Shown here: piece by piece, positions 31,603-43,248 of the stretch | Numbering within the stretch: position 1 is the first letter of the stretch | Layout of the letters: the number at the start of each line of letters is the position of its first letter | Assembly (NCBI GenBank): GCA_020744425.1 | Contig: JAGMUV010000014.1 | Span: 1,426,001-1,490,000, forward strand | Source of the DNA: Dactylonectria macrodidyma | Lineage: Eukaryota; Ascomycota; Sordariomycetes; Hypocreales; Nectriaceae | DNA length: 64,000 bases | Reading direction: 5' to 3' | The notes under the pieces: generated by a model | Databases searched by the model: none | What the model saw: only the letters and a program-made list of their open reading frames with translations | Told to the model about the DNA's origin: nothing | Made by a program: the position numbers and the translations under genes

Positions 31603-32853
31603 TTAGTTCTCAGGGTGGTACTTACCATCATCATAAGGGGTACCCTCGCCCTCGTACTTGCCAGGGCACCAAGTTCCATCATCCTCTCTCTTGGCCTTCT
31701 CCTCGGGGTGGTACTTTCCATCATCGTAAGGGGTGCCCTCGCCCTCGTACTTGCCGGGGTACCACTTTCCATCATCCGATCGCTTCACCTTCTCCTCGGG
31801 GTGGTACTGTCCATCGTCGTAGGGAGTACCCTCACCCTCATACTTTCCAGGGTACCATTTGCCATCATCCTCCCTCTTGACTGGCTCAGTGGGGTGGTAC
31901 TGTCCATCGTCGTAGGGAGTGCCCTCACCCTCATACTTTCCAGGGTGGTACTTCCCGTCATCGTAAGGAGTATCATCACCCTCGTACTTTCCAGGGTACC
32001 ACTTTCCGTCATCGTTCCGCTTCACCTTATCCTCAGGGTGGTACTGTCCATCGTCGTAGGGAGTGCCCTCACCCTCATATTTACCAGGGTACCACTTTCC
32101 ATCGTCCTCCCTCTTAGCTGGCTCGGTGGGGTGGTACTTTCCATCATCATATGGAGTGCCCTCTCCCTCGTACTTTCCAGGGTACCACTTCCCATCGTCT
32201 TCGCGCTTGGTGTTGGCGTCGGTGGGGTGGTACTTTCCATCGTCATAAGGAGTTCCCTCGCCCTCGTACTTGCCGGGGTACCATTTGCCATCATCAGATC
32301 GCTTAGCCTTTGCGGGCTCAGTAGGATGGTACTTTCCATCGTCGTAAGGAGTACCCTCACCCTCGTACTTTCCAGGGTACCACTTGCCATCGTCGTATCG
32401 CTTGGCCTTAGCCGGCTCAGTAGGGTGGTACTTTCCATCATCGTACGGAGTGCCCTCTCCCTCATATTTGCCGGGGTACCACTTTCCGTCATCAGATCGC
32501 TTGGCCTTGTCGTTCTCCGTTGGGTGCCACTTCCCGTCATCGTAAGGGGTGCCTTCACCCTCGTACTTTCCAGGATACCACTTTCCATCGTCCTCACGCT
32601 TGGCCTTGTTGGCGTCGGTAGGGTGCCACTTTCCGTCATCGTAGGGAGTGCCCTCGCCCTCGTACTTTCCGGGGTACCACTTTCCGTCGTCTTCCCTCTT
32701 AGCCGGCTCAGTGGGGTGCCATTTGCCGTCGTCGAAAGGGGTACCTTCGCCCTCGTACTTGCCGGGTGCCCAAGAGCCGTCGTCGGCAGCCTTGGGGGTA
32801 GGGAGAGCCAGAACCGTGACGGCGAAGGCGAGAAGAGTGAATGAGTAACGCAT
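31603..32853 (-). CDS. Secreted Kex2-processed repeat protein (RiPP-precursor-like)
   Basis: An intronless gene of 416 residues. An N-terminal signal peptide (about residues 1-16, LLAFAVTVLA) precedes 12 tandem units of about 31-33 residues from residue 24. Each unit reads roughly DDGKWYPGKYEGEGTPYDDG then K/Q, Y/W and HP, plus a variable spacer ending in Lys-Arg. The Lys-Arg pairs are standard Kex2 sites, so the precursor would be cut into about a dozen near-identical Trp/Tyr-rich peptides. This is the design of fungal Kex2-processed repetitive proteins, which include ustiloxin/phomopsin-type cyclic-peptide precursors, pheromone precursors and surface peptides such as Ustilago Rep1. No UstY-type (DUF3328) oxidase, tyrosinase or methyltransferase gene lies nearby, so a cyclic-peptide product is not supported. 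Alpha-pheromone identity is unlikely because the unit lacks the short W-C...C-W type core. A TATA box lies 217 bp upstream. Confidence 0.88.
   Translation of the reverse strand: MRYSFTLLAFAVTVLALPTPKAADDGSWAPGKYEGEGTPFDDGKWHPTEPAKREDDGKWYPGKYEGEGTPYDDGKWHPTDANKAKREDDGKWYPGKYEGEGTPYDDGKWHPTENDKAKRSDDGKWYPGKYEGEGTPYDDGKYHPTEPAKAKRYDDGKWYPGKYEGEGTPYDDGKYHPTEPAKAKRSDDGKWYPGKYEGEGTPYDDGKYHPTDANTKREDDGKWYPGKYEGEGTPYDDGKYHPTEPAKREDDGKWYPGKYEGEGTPYDDGQYHPEDKVKRNDDGKWYPGKYEGDDTPYDDGKYHPGKYEGEGTPYDDGQYHPTEPVKREDDGKWYPGKYEGEGTPYDDGQYHPEEKVKRSDDGKWYPGKYEGEGTPYDDGKYHPEEKAKREDDGTWCPGKYEGEGTPYDDGKYHPEN
31606..32784 (-). repeat. Coding tandem repeat array, about 12.5 units of 93-99 bp
   Basis: The units encode almost identical peptides, but their third codon positions vary: the Gly-Lys-Trp-Tyr-Pro stretch is spelled several ways, and the first bases of spacers differ. 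Unit 9 contains an extra half unit (HPGKYEGEGTPYDDGQ) without a Lys-Arg in front of it. Unit 12, the C-terminal one, has TWCPGK in place of KWYPGK and no terminal Lys-Arg. Confidence 0.9.
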
Positions 32854-33068
32854 TGTGTGAGGTTGTGCTTGAATGACCTAGGAAATAGTAGGAAAATGAA
32901 AAAGGAAAATCGAAGAAGATTGGTTGATCAAGTTGTGCTGTGCTTGGTGGATTAGATAGCGATTGTGAGAGAGTTGCTGGTGTTGAGTAAGAGTGTTGAT
33001 GAGAAGACTCAGAAGATGTTGATGATGGTGATGATAAAAACAATTCCAGATGTTGAGGCCATTGGCAT

Positions 33069-33076
33069 CTTATATA
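33069..33076 (-). promoter_or_regulatory. TATA box of the repeat protein gene
   Basis: TATATAAG on the minus strand, about 217 bp upstream of the ATG at 32853. This leaves room for a long 5' leader. Confidence 0.5.
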
Positions 33077-36000
33077 TCTCTCAAATCTGCGTTCAACCTG
33101 GTCATCTTTTTGGAGTTGCTATTCTTGCCAAGTTCCCCGAAGGTGAGATGGTGGACGGCGCAGCTAGCGAGGCTCAAAGCCTTGCAGCAAATGTTCGATA
33201 ATCTCACTATGATTCCCAACGTAGGTAGGCGATCTAGACAGAAACGGCGCCCCCAGATCCCCGCGCCCATGTGGTGGTACTATTTTCAGCCTGGTCGTGT
33301 CAGCGGCCAAGCTCGGCTCCAGGGTCGAGTCCAGGTAGGGCACGCCTGCGCGATCCTCCAACCATATCCAGGTGGGCTAAATGATAACTTGCTTGGGAAA
33401 ATCAGCGCTAGGTGCTGCGCAGTATCACTGACGTGATGGTGGTTAATTCTAGTCTATGTCTGGGGTGGCTGTGCTAAAGCTGACCCGGGAATGCTGGCTA
33501 GCAGCGCCACCATACAGACCTCGAGATCGCCGGTTAGCGTGGTGAGATCCCGAAAGGTGTATTCAGCCACACAGGAATGCAATTGGCTTCCAACATTAGG
33601 AATCGCCGTATTGTACTCGGGGAGGCGATTTTGCCTTGTCTGACTGTACGGGCAAAGTTGAGGCAATTTTCTCGTGTTGTTAACCATAATTACTATGATT
33701 ATCCAAACCAGCCAATGGGCGCAAGAATCTTCATTGCTCCCCTTGGTCATTTCAGGTCAGCGATGTTTGCGTTGCAACGCCCAGAGCGGCAACGTTACCT
33801 GTGGGTCTGAGTCTGGTGTTAGCTGCCAAGATATACGGAGGATATTTTTGCGTTGAGATGCGGAGGATCTTGCTCGTGTCTAAATGAGGTATCGCAAGCA
33901 GGCAACAGGCTCGTGCCTGAGCGAATTCTATGACCTCGTTGTAGTCGAGGCGTCCGCACAGTCCAAGAAGAAGGGCAAGTGACCGAGTTTGGTGTCATGC
34001 GGCGCCCGGATATGTCGTCGGCGCTGACCAAGCTCACTTAACTGCAAGCCTAGTAGGCGACGGCGAGGCCGCAAGGCGGGGGCGATGCAGGCTGTAAGCT
34101 ACAACGGGCGCGATTACACATGCAGGTGCTGCGATAATTTGAAATAACATTCTGCAGCAAAATCTCCCCAAATTCAAGCATAACTAGACATCCAAGATGC
34201 TACAAAAATCGGTCGTGTGAAGCAAGTTGCTACATTGATTGAGTCTCGAATATTCGAGGGGAAACATCAACTACGTCTGTTCAAACGTTTTCATTAGGCC
34301 TGCAAGGGCAAGAGTCGGTTGTGGCAGCATTTGGGAACTGAGATTCTTATTGAGTTTTTTATGCAGATAAAATCGGTATACATCGCCTATGTTATTGACT
34401 TCCTCTAGCATATTGTCTTCTCGAAGCCGTTCATGTAGTTCTACCTGATGCATGTTTTCGAGTTGTGACTTTGTTCACAGTTAGTTCAACGAAAAACGTC
34501 TCGTGTCCAAGACAGAGAGATTACTGAGGACATTCCTGCGGGAACGATACCACCAACATAATCAAACTGAGCGCACTACCATTTGGTACGACAGTAAGTG
34601 CATGAATTGTGCCTCGGTGATCCAGCCAGAAACCGGGACTTCGTTGCACCACGACAACCGAGTTGTGGTCGTCGGAAGTACACTGCCCGGGCGGCTTCAT
34701 GGCTCTCGGCCGGTAGAGACTTGACTGCTCTGCATTTCGGCAATCGGACAAGCCGCCGGAGAGTATCCACTTCCGGGGAAATGTCTACCGGTTTACAGAT
34801 GGCGGGGTTCAAGACGTTCTCGGGCTTGTGGCTGTAAGAGTGTCAGTTTGTCAGGCCCCGGTGAAGAACTAGAAGGTCGCCGACCAGAGTCTCGTGGAGG
34901 GCGATAGCATTTGTTGCCGTTCCAACTTGGAGGCCGATGAGCAAGTGGAGAACAAAACTTGTCGGGCGGATAGAAGTAAGACTCGGCGGGCAGCGTTTTA
35001 CGGCGGTGGCAGTCGCCCGGATCTCGTGTTGGTGTATGTCAACCCTGCAAGCCACCTTTTGTTTTACGGTGAAAGGCTTATGAGCCCATCAACAGAACCG
35101 CATGTTGGCGCCGGGTCTGTGGTCTCAGTTTTTTTGCCATCGACCGATGATCACGAGAAACAAGAGGAAGCAAAGGGCCGCATACGGGAAGCCTAGTAGC
35201 ATTTCAATGACATCATGCTGGGCGTGGCCAAGAAATATTCGTAACTACCTAACCTTGATGACGCCGTGAGATGGATGGCATCGAGTAAACAAGCTTAAAA
35301 CAGGTTTGCGGATGCGCAATCTTGTCGGGGATCGCTGGGAAGCCGTCCTGTGCCGTGTTGGCGTGGAGCCGTTTAGCCGTACAGATAAGGACAACCATCA
35401 ACGGGGTCTGAATTGAACGCTGGGTGCTTAAAAAGTGGTGCCCGAAGCCGCAGATATGAAAGACGAGTGGGCTGTCATTGTTCCCCGAGACAGGTCAGGT
35501 AGTCGGGGAACAGATTCAATACCGGCTCGGGGGATGAACAAGGGATGGAGAAGCGGTGGGCGTGTGCGACGTTGAAGCCGGCGCATCGAGACCGACCAGG
35601 CGGCTTTCGGCCCGGCCCAGGCGGCATCAACGGTGATTTCAGCGTGTGGAGCCGGCCGAGCTGTGGGGCCAAATTGGCGCCGCGACAGCGGGTGGCACCT
35701 ACCACCTCCGACTTCCGCGGCTCTCGCCCGGGAGAAATTTGCCTAAGCCCACACAGGGGCGGACTGACGCCGTCATCCATTTTGACAGCCGTGACAGATT
35801 GTCATGCAAACTACGACAGTCCCATATCATGAACATGCTTAGTTCTTTGGACTTCCCCATGCTGCTTGCCCCATGGACCCAGTCCGGGATGCCCCGCCAG
35901 CCAGTCGCGGAAGGCTAGCCTTCCCGTTATGTTCCCCTAACCCTTCGCGTCCCGTTATCGCGGCCGACTCCCGCGCTTCAGTCGCACAAATCAGACTTTT

Positions 36001-36361
36001 CCAACGGCCTGTCCACGGCTCACACCGAAGCTCACGGCCCACCAGCGGCTCTGCGATGCCCCGGACGGCTCGCTGCTCCTTGTCGTCTGGTCGCCGATCT
36101 GGTTTGAGTCTTCGGTCGTCCGCTTCTTATCCGCCTGGTCGTTTCTCCAGGACAATCTTTGCCGTCCCTGGGTTCCACCGGCGGCCCGTCGCTCGCCGCC
36201 CGACATCTCGTATATCATGCTGCCGAGACGCCTTCTTTTCCTGATCCAGTTCTTCTATCGAACCTCGTCTTCATCATTCCATTCACCGCCTGCAGAGACA
36301 CTCGAGCCCTAGCCTTTCATGCCATCTTCGTCCACCGGTCTCCTCTCCTGCACCGACCTCC
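33077..36361. other. 3.3-kb intergenic region
   Basis: I see no supported gene. Short frames (for example 34894-35196 and 35545-35832) lack motifs or family resemblance. The last ~350 bp are C/T-rich and are probably the promoter and leader of the sulfate permease gene. Confidence 0.5.
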
Positions 36362-38997
36362 ATGATGGCGTCTCACAAGGTCTCCCACTTCATCACCAGC
36401 ACCGTCCTCGGCATTGACGTCAACGAACGCTACTCCCACTTGCCCCAGAATCTTAACGAGCGAGCGAAACAGGCTATTGCCCCCGCCGACATCTATCTCG
36501 AGGATGAGCCGTCCGTCTCCGAGTGGTTCAAGGAGCTGGCTCCCACCAGGCACGGCGTTGCCCAATATGTCCAAGAGTTATTCCCGTTCGCTACATGGAT
36601 CACCAGATATGGGTTCAACTGGCTGTTGGGCGATGTGATTGCTGGTAAGTTTTCTGCCTAGTTTCCCCTGACCACCTAATTTTCTACCCCGGACCCAAAC
36701 TGACTCCTTCCTCTCCCAGGCATCACTATTGGTTTGGTCGTCGTCCCTCAGGCCATGGCCTATGCTCTCCTCGCTCAGCTCACCCCTGCCCACGGCCTCT
36801 ACACCTCTTTCACGGGTGCCGTCCTGTACTGGGTCTTCGGCACGTCTAAGGACATCGTCATTGGCGTATGGACCCGCATCCATCCCACTTAACTAAAACT
36901 GTACTAACAATTGGCAACAGACAACTGCCGTCGGATCCCTTCTCGTCGGTCAAGTCATTAGCCACGTCGAGGATGTATCGCCAGGACAATACACCAATGA
37001 AGAAATCGCCCATGCCCTGAGTATGATGTCGGGAGCTGTGCTGCTGTTCTTCGGACTCTTTCGACTGGGATGGATCATCGAGTTTATCCCTTACATCCCT
37101 ATCTCAGCCTTCATTACCGCTGCAAGCATCACCATCATGTCGACCCAAGTACCCACCGCGCTCGGCATCACTGGGATCAACACCCGGGAGTCCCCTTACA
37201 AGATCATCATCAATACCCTCTCCTCTTTGCCCGACGCCAAACTAGATGCTGCCATCGGCATCACGACGATAGTGTTGTTGTTTGTCATTCGAGACCTGTG
37301 CACTTTCATGGAAGCCCGACACCCTCAGATGAAGCGGACCTGGTCTTATGTCTCTTCTTTGAGGTTGACCTTTGTCATGGTGCTCTTTACCCTGGTCAGC
37401 TTTCTTATCAACAGGGGCCGGTCTTTCGAAGAGTCCAAGTTTAGAATCGTCGGCAAAATTGAACCCGGTATGTCCCCTTTCATTCATGCCGAGCTCATCC
37501 ACTAACTTGCGACAAGGCTTCCAACGTGCTAGTGTGCCCATGCCCAGCACTGACTTGATTGGCACCATCATGCCCCAATTGCCGGCCGTCGCCATCATTT
37601 TGGTCATTGAGCATATTGCCATTGCGAAGGCAATGGGCCGGCAATTCAACTACACAGTTAACCCCTCGCAGGAGATTGTCGCCCTTGGTGCCGCCAACAT
37701 CTTCAGCCCCTTCATGGGAGGCTATGTGTGCACAGGCTCTTTTGGAGCATCTGCCGTCCTTTCCAAGGCTGGTGTCAAGACTCCCATAGCAGGTGTCTTT
37801 AGCGCCCTAGTTCTTGTCTTGGCCCTATATGTCTTGACTGCAGTCTTTTACTACATCCCCAAAGCCGCCTTGGCCGGTTTGATCATTCACGCCGTGTACA
37901 ACCTCATCGCTCCGCCGAAAAAGCTGTACACTTACTGGCAACTCTCACCTCTTGAGACATGCATTTGGTTGGTTGGCGTTATCGTCGCTATCTTTGAGTC
38001 GCTAGAGGTCTCCATCTACGTGGGCACCGGTCTCTCGGCTGCACTTTTGCTTTTCCGTCTCGCTCGCACAAGGGGTACCTTTCTTGGACGAGTCAAAGCG
38101 CAGCGAGCTATCGATGAAAAGGACCACGCCCATCCCCTAAGCCGAAGGTCAAGCCACACGACGCTCCTCGATGAGAGGGAATCTCGCGATGTGTTCTTGC
38201 CTCTCGATCGAAAGGATGCTTCCAACCCTGATGTTGGTGTCGAGTCGCCGTACCCTGGAGTTTTCATTTATCGCTTCAATGAGGGCTACAACTACACCAA
38301 TCAAGCCTATCACATTGATACGCTAGTCCACCACATCACAGATAAGACGTGCCGCATGTCAGAGGAGCATTACGACAAGGAGTCTGATCGACCCTGGAAT
38401 GATCCTGGCCCGAAAAAGCACAAGAGCCCAGTCGATAACCTGCCCTACCTTCGAGCCGTTGTCCTCGACTTTTCGTCCGTCAACAACCTTGACATCACAT
38501 GCATCCAAGGCCTCGTCGATATGCGAACCTCGCTCGACAAGTACTCCGCCCCAGACGCGGTCGAGTGGCATTTCGCCAGCGTCCACAACCGTTGGGCTCG
38601 TCGAGCTCTTGCCGCCGCGGGCTTCGGATTCCCAACGTCTCGAAACCCCGAGGCTCTTAGTAGCTGGATCCCAGCTTACTCAATTGCGCCTGTTTTGACG
38701 GAGGATCGAGCAAGCGTCAGCCAGGTGTCGGACATCGAGGCGGTGGCAGTCTGCATCCCGGAACCCGTGCATGAACAATCATCAAAGACAGAAGAGGAGG
38801 AGAAAGCGGCCAACGCGGCGGGTGGAGTCAGCGGTAAGGCAAAGGACGTCCTGAACTCTCCTCCATCAGGAAACCATCAGCCAATGGCAGCAATCTTTGG
38901 TGTTGATCGGCCTTTTTTCCACATCGACTTGGTGGATGCGGTGGCGGTTGCCGTGAAGGATGCTAAGAACAAGGACGAGAAGCTTGGACACTGTTGA
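36362..38997 (+). CDS. Sulfate permease, SulP/SLC26 family with STAS domain
   Basis: Four exons (36362-36644, 36720-36865, 36921-37467, 37517-38997) encode 818 residues. The transporter core shows the SulP signature GLVVVPQAMAYALLAQLTPAHG at about residues 100-120, split from the previous exon by the first intron. Repeated hydrophobic segments run to about residue 510. A hydrophilic linker rich in Ser/Arg follows, then a STAS domain (NLPYLRAVVLDFSSVNNLD, about residues 640-710) interrupted by a long acidic insertion near the end. The layout matches fungal high-affinity sulfate/proton symporters of the plasma membrane (yeast SUL1/SUL2, Neurospora CYS-14). Transcriptional control by sulfur limitation is usual in the family; I did not identify a certain binding site upstream. 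Confidence 0.94.
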
Positions 38998-40142
38998 ATG
39001 TGTCTCAAATACCCCCCTCAACGATGACATGACTTTGCTTTTGATGCGCCGGCGTTTGGGTTCACTGGCGGGAAGAAGGATTGGTCACTCCATAATTAGA
39101 GTAGAACAGATTATAATTAAATTCAACAGCATTATTGTAATGGATACTTTAATCTCCTTATGGGCAGACTGTGACATGTGGATTTTTGCACTCTTGGTCC
39201 CGTTTCTGCGAATTATCTCATTATGTAGTCAATGGGAGGCGTCAGGTGGACAGCCCAAAAGAGTGTCGGGTCCGTCGCCCCATGCATTCCAGCCATATCC
39301 AAGCCTTTTCGCCTCTAAAATGTAACCTCGCCCTCAGATAGAATCGAGATTATGGCGATGTAGTATGAACTTCGACATCATATTTATCCAATAGCACTTA
39401 GCTCAATCATGCACCAAGAAATGTGACCTGATCTCCAGCAATAATCGTGTAGAGCTACCCTAGACCTAGACAATTCCGGAAGAGACTTTCGCAGTGAGCG
39501 TATCATGCCACGGACTCTTAAGAATCATCAAGTTATCATGAGGCTGTCTCATTGTGTGGTGCCTTTCAGAGGGCTTCGGCTGTCGTAGCAGGTGGGTTAC
39601 TGCCTCTGAATGTTTGCTCTGCTTTATGGCAATAGATTCTTTGGTCAAGGCTTGATGATTCTTCTGATTTGTGTCATGTAAGCTAAAAATAGAAGAGTGG
39701 AAGAGTTACCAGCTACGAATTCAGTGTTGGTTAGAGTCAGTTATTGCATCGTTTCAAGTCCGAAGATACCCGCGCAGACTTCTTTTGCGAACCATCATGT
39801 TCAAAGCATTCAGTTCGCAACGTTTTGGGGCGGTGTAAGCCTGGTCGTGACAAATTTCAGCTAGTAGATACCTCAATGCAGCATAGTATTCGCTTGCGGA
39901 TTAGTATCTGCTTAACCTGGAGAAGTTCCGATCTGCCCCACAATCATTTCCCTCCTTGATGCTTGGACACCATCTGGCTGTTGGCTGCACGTTGAGCTTC
40001 AGCCGCAGTTCAACGAAGCAACCAATTAACCTGCTCTGTAAGATCCGGCCATTCATCATTCTACCCCCCTCTCCCCCCTCTCCCCCACACTTTTTCAAAC
40101 CTCACCGACTTTCACCGCATTTAAGAGAAGAGAGCCATTAGC
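38998..40142. other. Intergenic region without a supported gene
   Basis: This is the 3' region of the sulfate permease and the promoter side of the NLR locus. A pyrimidine-rich tract of C and T blocks lies at about 40062-40090, roughly 55-80 bp before the NLR start. Confidence 0.5.
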
Positions 40143-42864
40143 ATGACAGCCATGGATCTACGCGATGCGACACGGGCCGCTCGTAGCAGTGATGACCTGG
40201 AACCAGGAGCCGCTCGCCCAGCCAAGAAGCAGCGCAAAGTCAACAAGACTTTTCGTGTCTTGGGCATTCCTCTGGATTGGGATGTCAAATGCCTGCAAAC
40301 CTTCCTCGCAGAGGCTGAGACTTCGAGCGAACCGATCATCAAATCCTTCAGCCGCGAGGCTCATGAGCGCTCCAGTACGGCAACTGTGATCTTTGACAAT
40401 GTTCCAAGACAGCTACAGGTTGGACTGCCCTGGTCGATACTACTTCCGAAGTCAATCGAGGACCAGATTCAAAGAAAGAGGCGGAAACCACATGTGGCTG
40501 CGAGACGCCCTTCCATATGACCTCACCTCCGAAGACACCGAAAGTCCGATTGCGCGAACGATGACGTATGGCTACGAATCAACAGTCGCCGAGAGCGAGA
40601 ATATACAGAATTTGGAGGACCTTGCTACATCATTTCACAATAGCCTTCTTGAATTGGCTATCAGTCTAGAGGTGCGGCCGATTGTCCTCGTTGCACATAG
40701 CTTAGGGGGATTGATTGTCAAGCAGGTCGGTTTGCTAGCATTACAATGTCACTGTCATGGTCTCTAACATGAAAAGTAGACCCTGCTGTCGTTGTCGAAG
40801 TCACAAAGAGAAGACGATAAGAGGCTCCTTCAAGCGGTCTATGGCATCGTCTTCTTTGGAGTCCCCCATGAAGGCATGGATATCAGTTCACTTATCCCCA
40901 TGGTACAGGATGGGCCAAATAGATTTTTGATCGAATCTATCAGCTACGTCAGCTCTCAGATTCTCAGCATTCAACAACGGGAGTTCCACAATGTGTTGGG
41001 TGGAGAAGGTTTATCTGAAATCGTCTGCTTTTACGAAACAGTTAAGTCACCGACAGCAAAGAAGGTACATTATCTATTTTATTCAGGTTCTAGTTCTAAC
41101 AATGGTAAGGATAATGACGGAAATTGGAAGGTGGATGGCCCAACTGCCATGCTAGTCACCAAGTCTTCGGCCACCCATTGCCGTTCGTGGGAAGATGGCC
41201 CGGAGCACATTTGTGCTATCGCACGCACACACTCCAATATGGTCAAGTTCGGGCCGAACGACGATGAGTACTCAAGAGCCCGTATCAGGCTGACAGGTCT
41301 TACTCGCCGGGCCCTGACGGCGAGAAAGCGTATTCATGCCTCAAATGCAAAGTGTACGTAATGTAGGCATTTTATCGTCATTACTAAGAATTGATTCAGT
41401 CATCGTACCATACACCGCAAACCCAGACTTCGTTGGAAGGGCTGGAATTCTGCAAGACATCCACCGTAGACTTGGCCTGGGCAAGCAGGTGAAACCACGC
41501 AAAAGGGTGTCACTCCATGGTCTTGGTGGTGTCGGGTATGTTGGTCTAATACCATGGTGAAGTCTCATCTGACATTGCGTAGGAAAACGCAGATCGCAAT
41601 TGCCTATGTCTACTGGCTGCAAGAAAATTGCTGCGATGTGTCGGTGTTCTGGGTGCATGCTAGCAACAAAGAGCGATTCCGTGATGCATATGCTTCGATC
41701 GCTCGAGAATGCAACATTCCTGGGCATGATGGCCCAAAGTGTGACATCCTGTTGCTTGTAAAGACGTGGCTCGAGAAGCAGTACAATAACCAGTGGCTCA
41801 TGGTCCTCGATAATGCCGACGATACCGAGCTATTCTTTGGGTCAGAGCAACACTTGGATGAAGCTACAACATCTGCTACAACGAACAATTCTGAACGAGT
41901 GCTGGGACGCTATTTGCCAGAGTGCAGCCATGGATCGCTTCTTATCACGACTAGAAATAAGCAAGCGGGATTGAGGCTGAGTGCCGGCAAGCCTCCGATC
42001 GAAATCAGTAAGATGAGCGATGTAGAAGCACATCTGATGATCCGCAAAATTCTAGAGGATGACGATATCTCCATGCAGGAAACATCCTCGCTCGCTTTGA
42101 GGCTTGAATATCTTCCCCTTGCGTTAGCGCAGGCAGCATCATTCGTCCAAGAAAACAGCATCACGATTCAGAAATACATCCAACTTCTGGATGAGAGTGA
42201 CACAGGGCTTGTCGAACGCCTGAGCGAACCTTTCGAAACTGTTGGACGAGACTCAGAGACACCGCATGCAGTCACAGCAACCTGGATCATTTCATTTGAG
42301 AAGATTGAACGACAAAACAAATTGACTAGCAATGTACTATCTCTCCTGAGCTTATTCGATTGCCAAGCTATTCCACGAGCATTTATCGAGAACTACTGGG
42401 ACCGAACGGTACTTACAGATAAAAAGAGAAGTAAATCTGCAGAGATTACGAAGATCCTGGGGGTCCTTCAAGCGTTCTCTTTCATCTCAAGTGGAAAGGA
42501 TGAGAGCTTTGACATGCACCGGTTGGTTCAACTGGCAACTCGCAAATGGCTTGTGAATAAGGGGAGGCTAGTCGATTTCGCACAGGATGCACTTCTGGCG
42601 TTATCAGACATTTACCCTGTTGGCAAATATGAAAGCCTAGAGGTTTGCCTTCGGTACCTACCACATGTTTATTATGTGCTGAAAAATAATGTTATAGACG
42701 CAATAAATGAACCCGTCATGCAAAGAATCATGTTGAACAACCTGGTAGCCTACTATCGATATATAGGGCAGTTGAAAGTTGCGGAGCAGTATCAAATCCA
42801 AGTAGTAACCCAAGCAGCAAAAATAATGAATGACGTATGGGTGATGATCACTCCGGGACTCTAG
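40143..42864 (+). pseudogene. Damaged NLR: alpha/beta-hydrolase effector plus NB-ARC
   Basis: An N-terminal piece (40143 to about 40450; FRVLGIPLDWDVKCLQTFLAE) and the following piece (to 40725) are in different frames. Four further exons follow cleanly: 40780-41064, 41110-41353, 41400-41535 and 41583-42864. The hydrolase part has HMWLRDALPYDL, the nucleophile elbow LVAHSLGGLIVKQ and FFGVPHEGMD. The linker VPYTANPDFVGR leads to an NB-ARC domain whose P-loop GLGGVGKTQIAIAY is split by an intron, as is common in fungal NLRs, followed by LMVLDNADD (Walker B-like) and SLLITTRNK. The segment normally before KERGG-HMWLRD, which carries the first hydrolase strand, is missing, and a frame change lies at that point. 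The C-terminal TPR repeats end after half a repeat. Fungal NLRs of this type act in nonself recognition; this copy is probably non-functional. Confidence 0.82.
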
Positions 42865-42975
42865 ATAGTCTGTTGAACTTTGTATTTATAACCAACGAGG
42901 CTGATTCAAGGAACTAGAGGAGCTTAACATGCAAGTAATGGAGAGAAGGCAGAGCTATCAGGCGAGGGACAGTCG
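42842..42975 (+). pseudogene. Decayed TPR repeat after the NLR stop
   Basis: In a frame shifted from the NLR end, the sequence reads DDHSGTLDSLLNF and further on resembles EELNMQVMERR in another frame, with stops between. This matches the HPDTL...EELxVQVMExR pattern of fungal kinesin-light-chain-type TPR units. The TPR array therefore once extended past the present stop codon. Confidence 0.65.
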
Positions 42976-43248
42976 GATGTCTGGCTAGAACCGAGAGCGG
43001 GTAATGCATTGAGCGTCCTAGGTTGTGCATAATCTAGGGATCCTGTCAATAGAGAGGGTCGTGAACAAGCTGTTGGAAATGATGTGGTAGATTTAGGAGA
43101 TCGATAATGCACGGGTATAGAAAAAGGTCAAATAACTTGTGTTGCTTCCTTAGACCCAGACGGACACGCCAAAATATGGGAGATGCGATTGGTATTTGTA
43201 GACTGGTGCATCATAGCCTGACCGGACCCGACCTTGAATTGTGCTGAT
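42976..43248. other. Short intergenic gap
   Basis: Nothing is recognised between the decayed TPR and the stop of the minus-strand SDR gene. Confidence 0.5.

Noticed and set aside
31606..32784. Direct repeats with regular spacing that could suggest a CRISPR-like array
   Set aside because: The repeats are coding, contiguous, vary at third codon positions and lie in a fungal genome. There are no unique spacers.
31615..32844. A 409-residue open frame antisense to the repeat protein gene
   Set aside because: It exists because the sense gene is a tandem repeat with a strongly constrained codon pattern. Its own translation is a repetitive hydrophobic string, it starts within the sense gene, and the sense frame has a signal peptide and Kex2 sites.
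31603..32853. Repeat protein as an alpha-pheromone precursor
   Set aside because: The units are about 30 residues, lack the short Trp/Cys pheromone core, and no Ste13-type X-Ala/X-Pro trimming spacers are evident.
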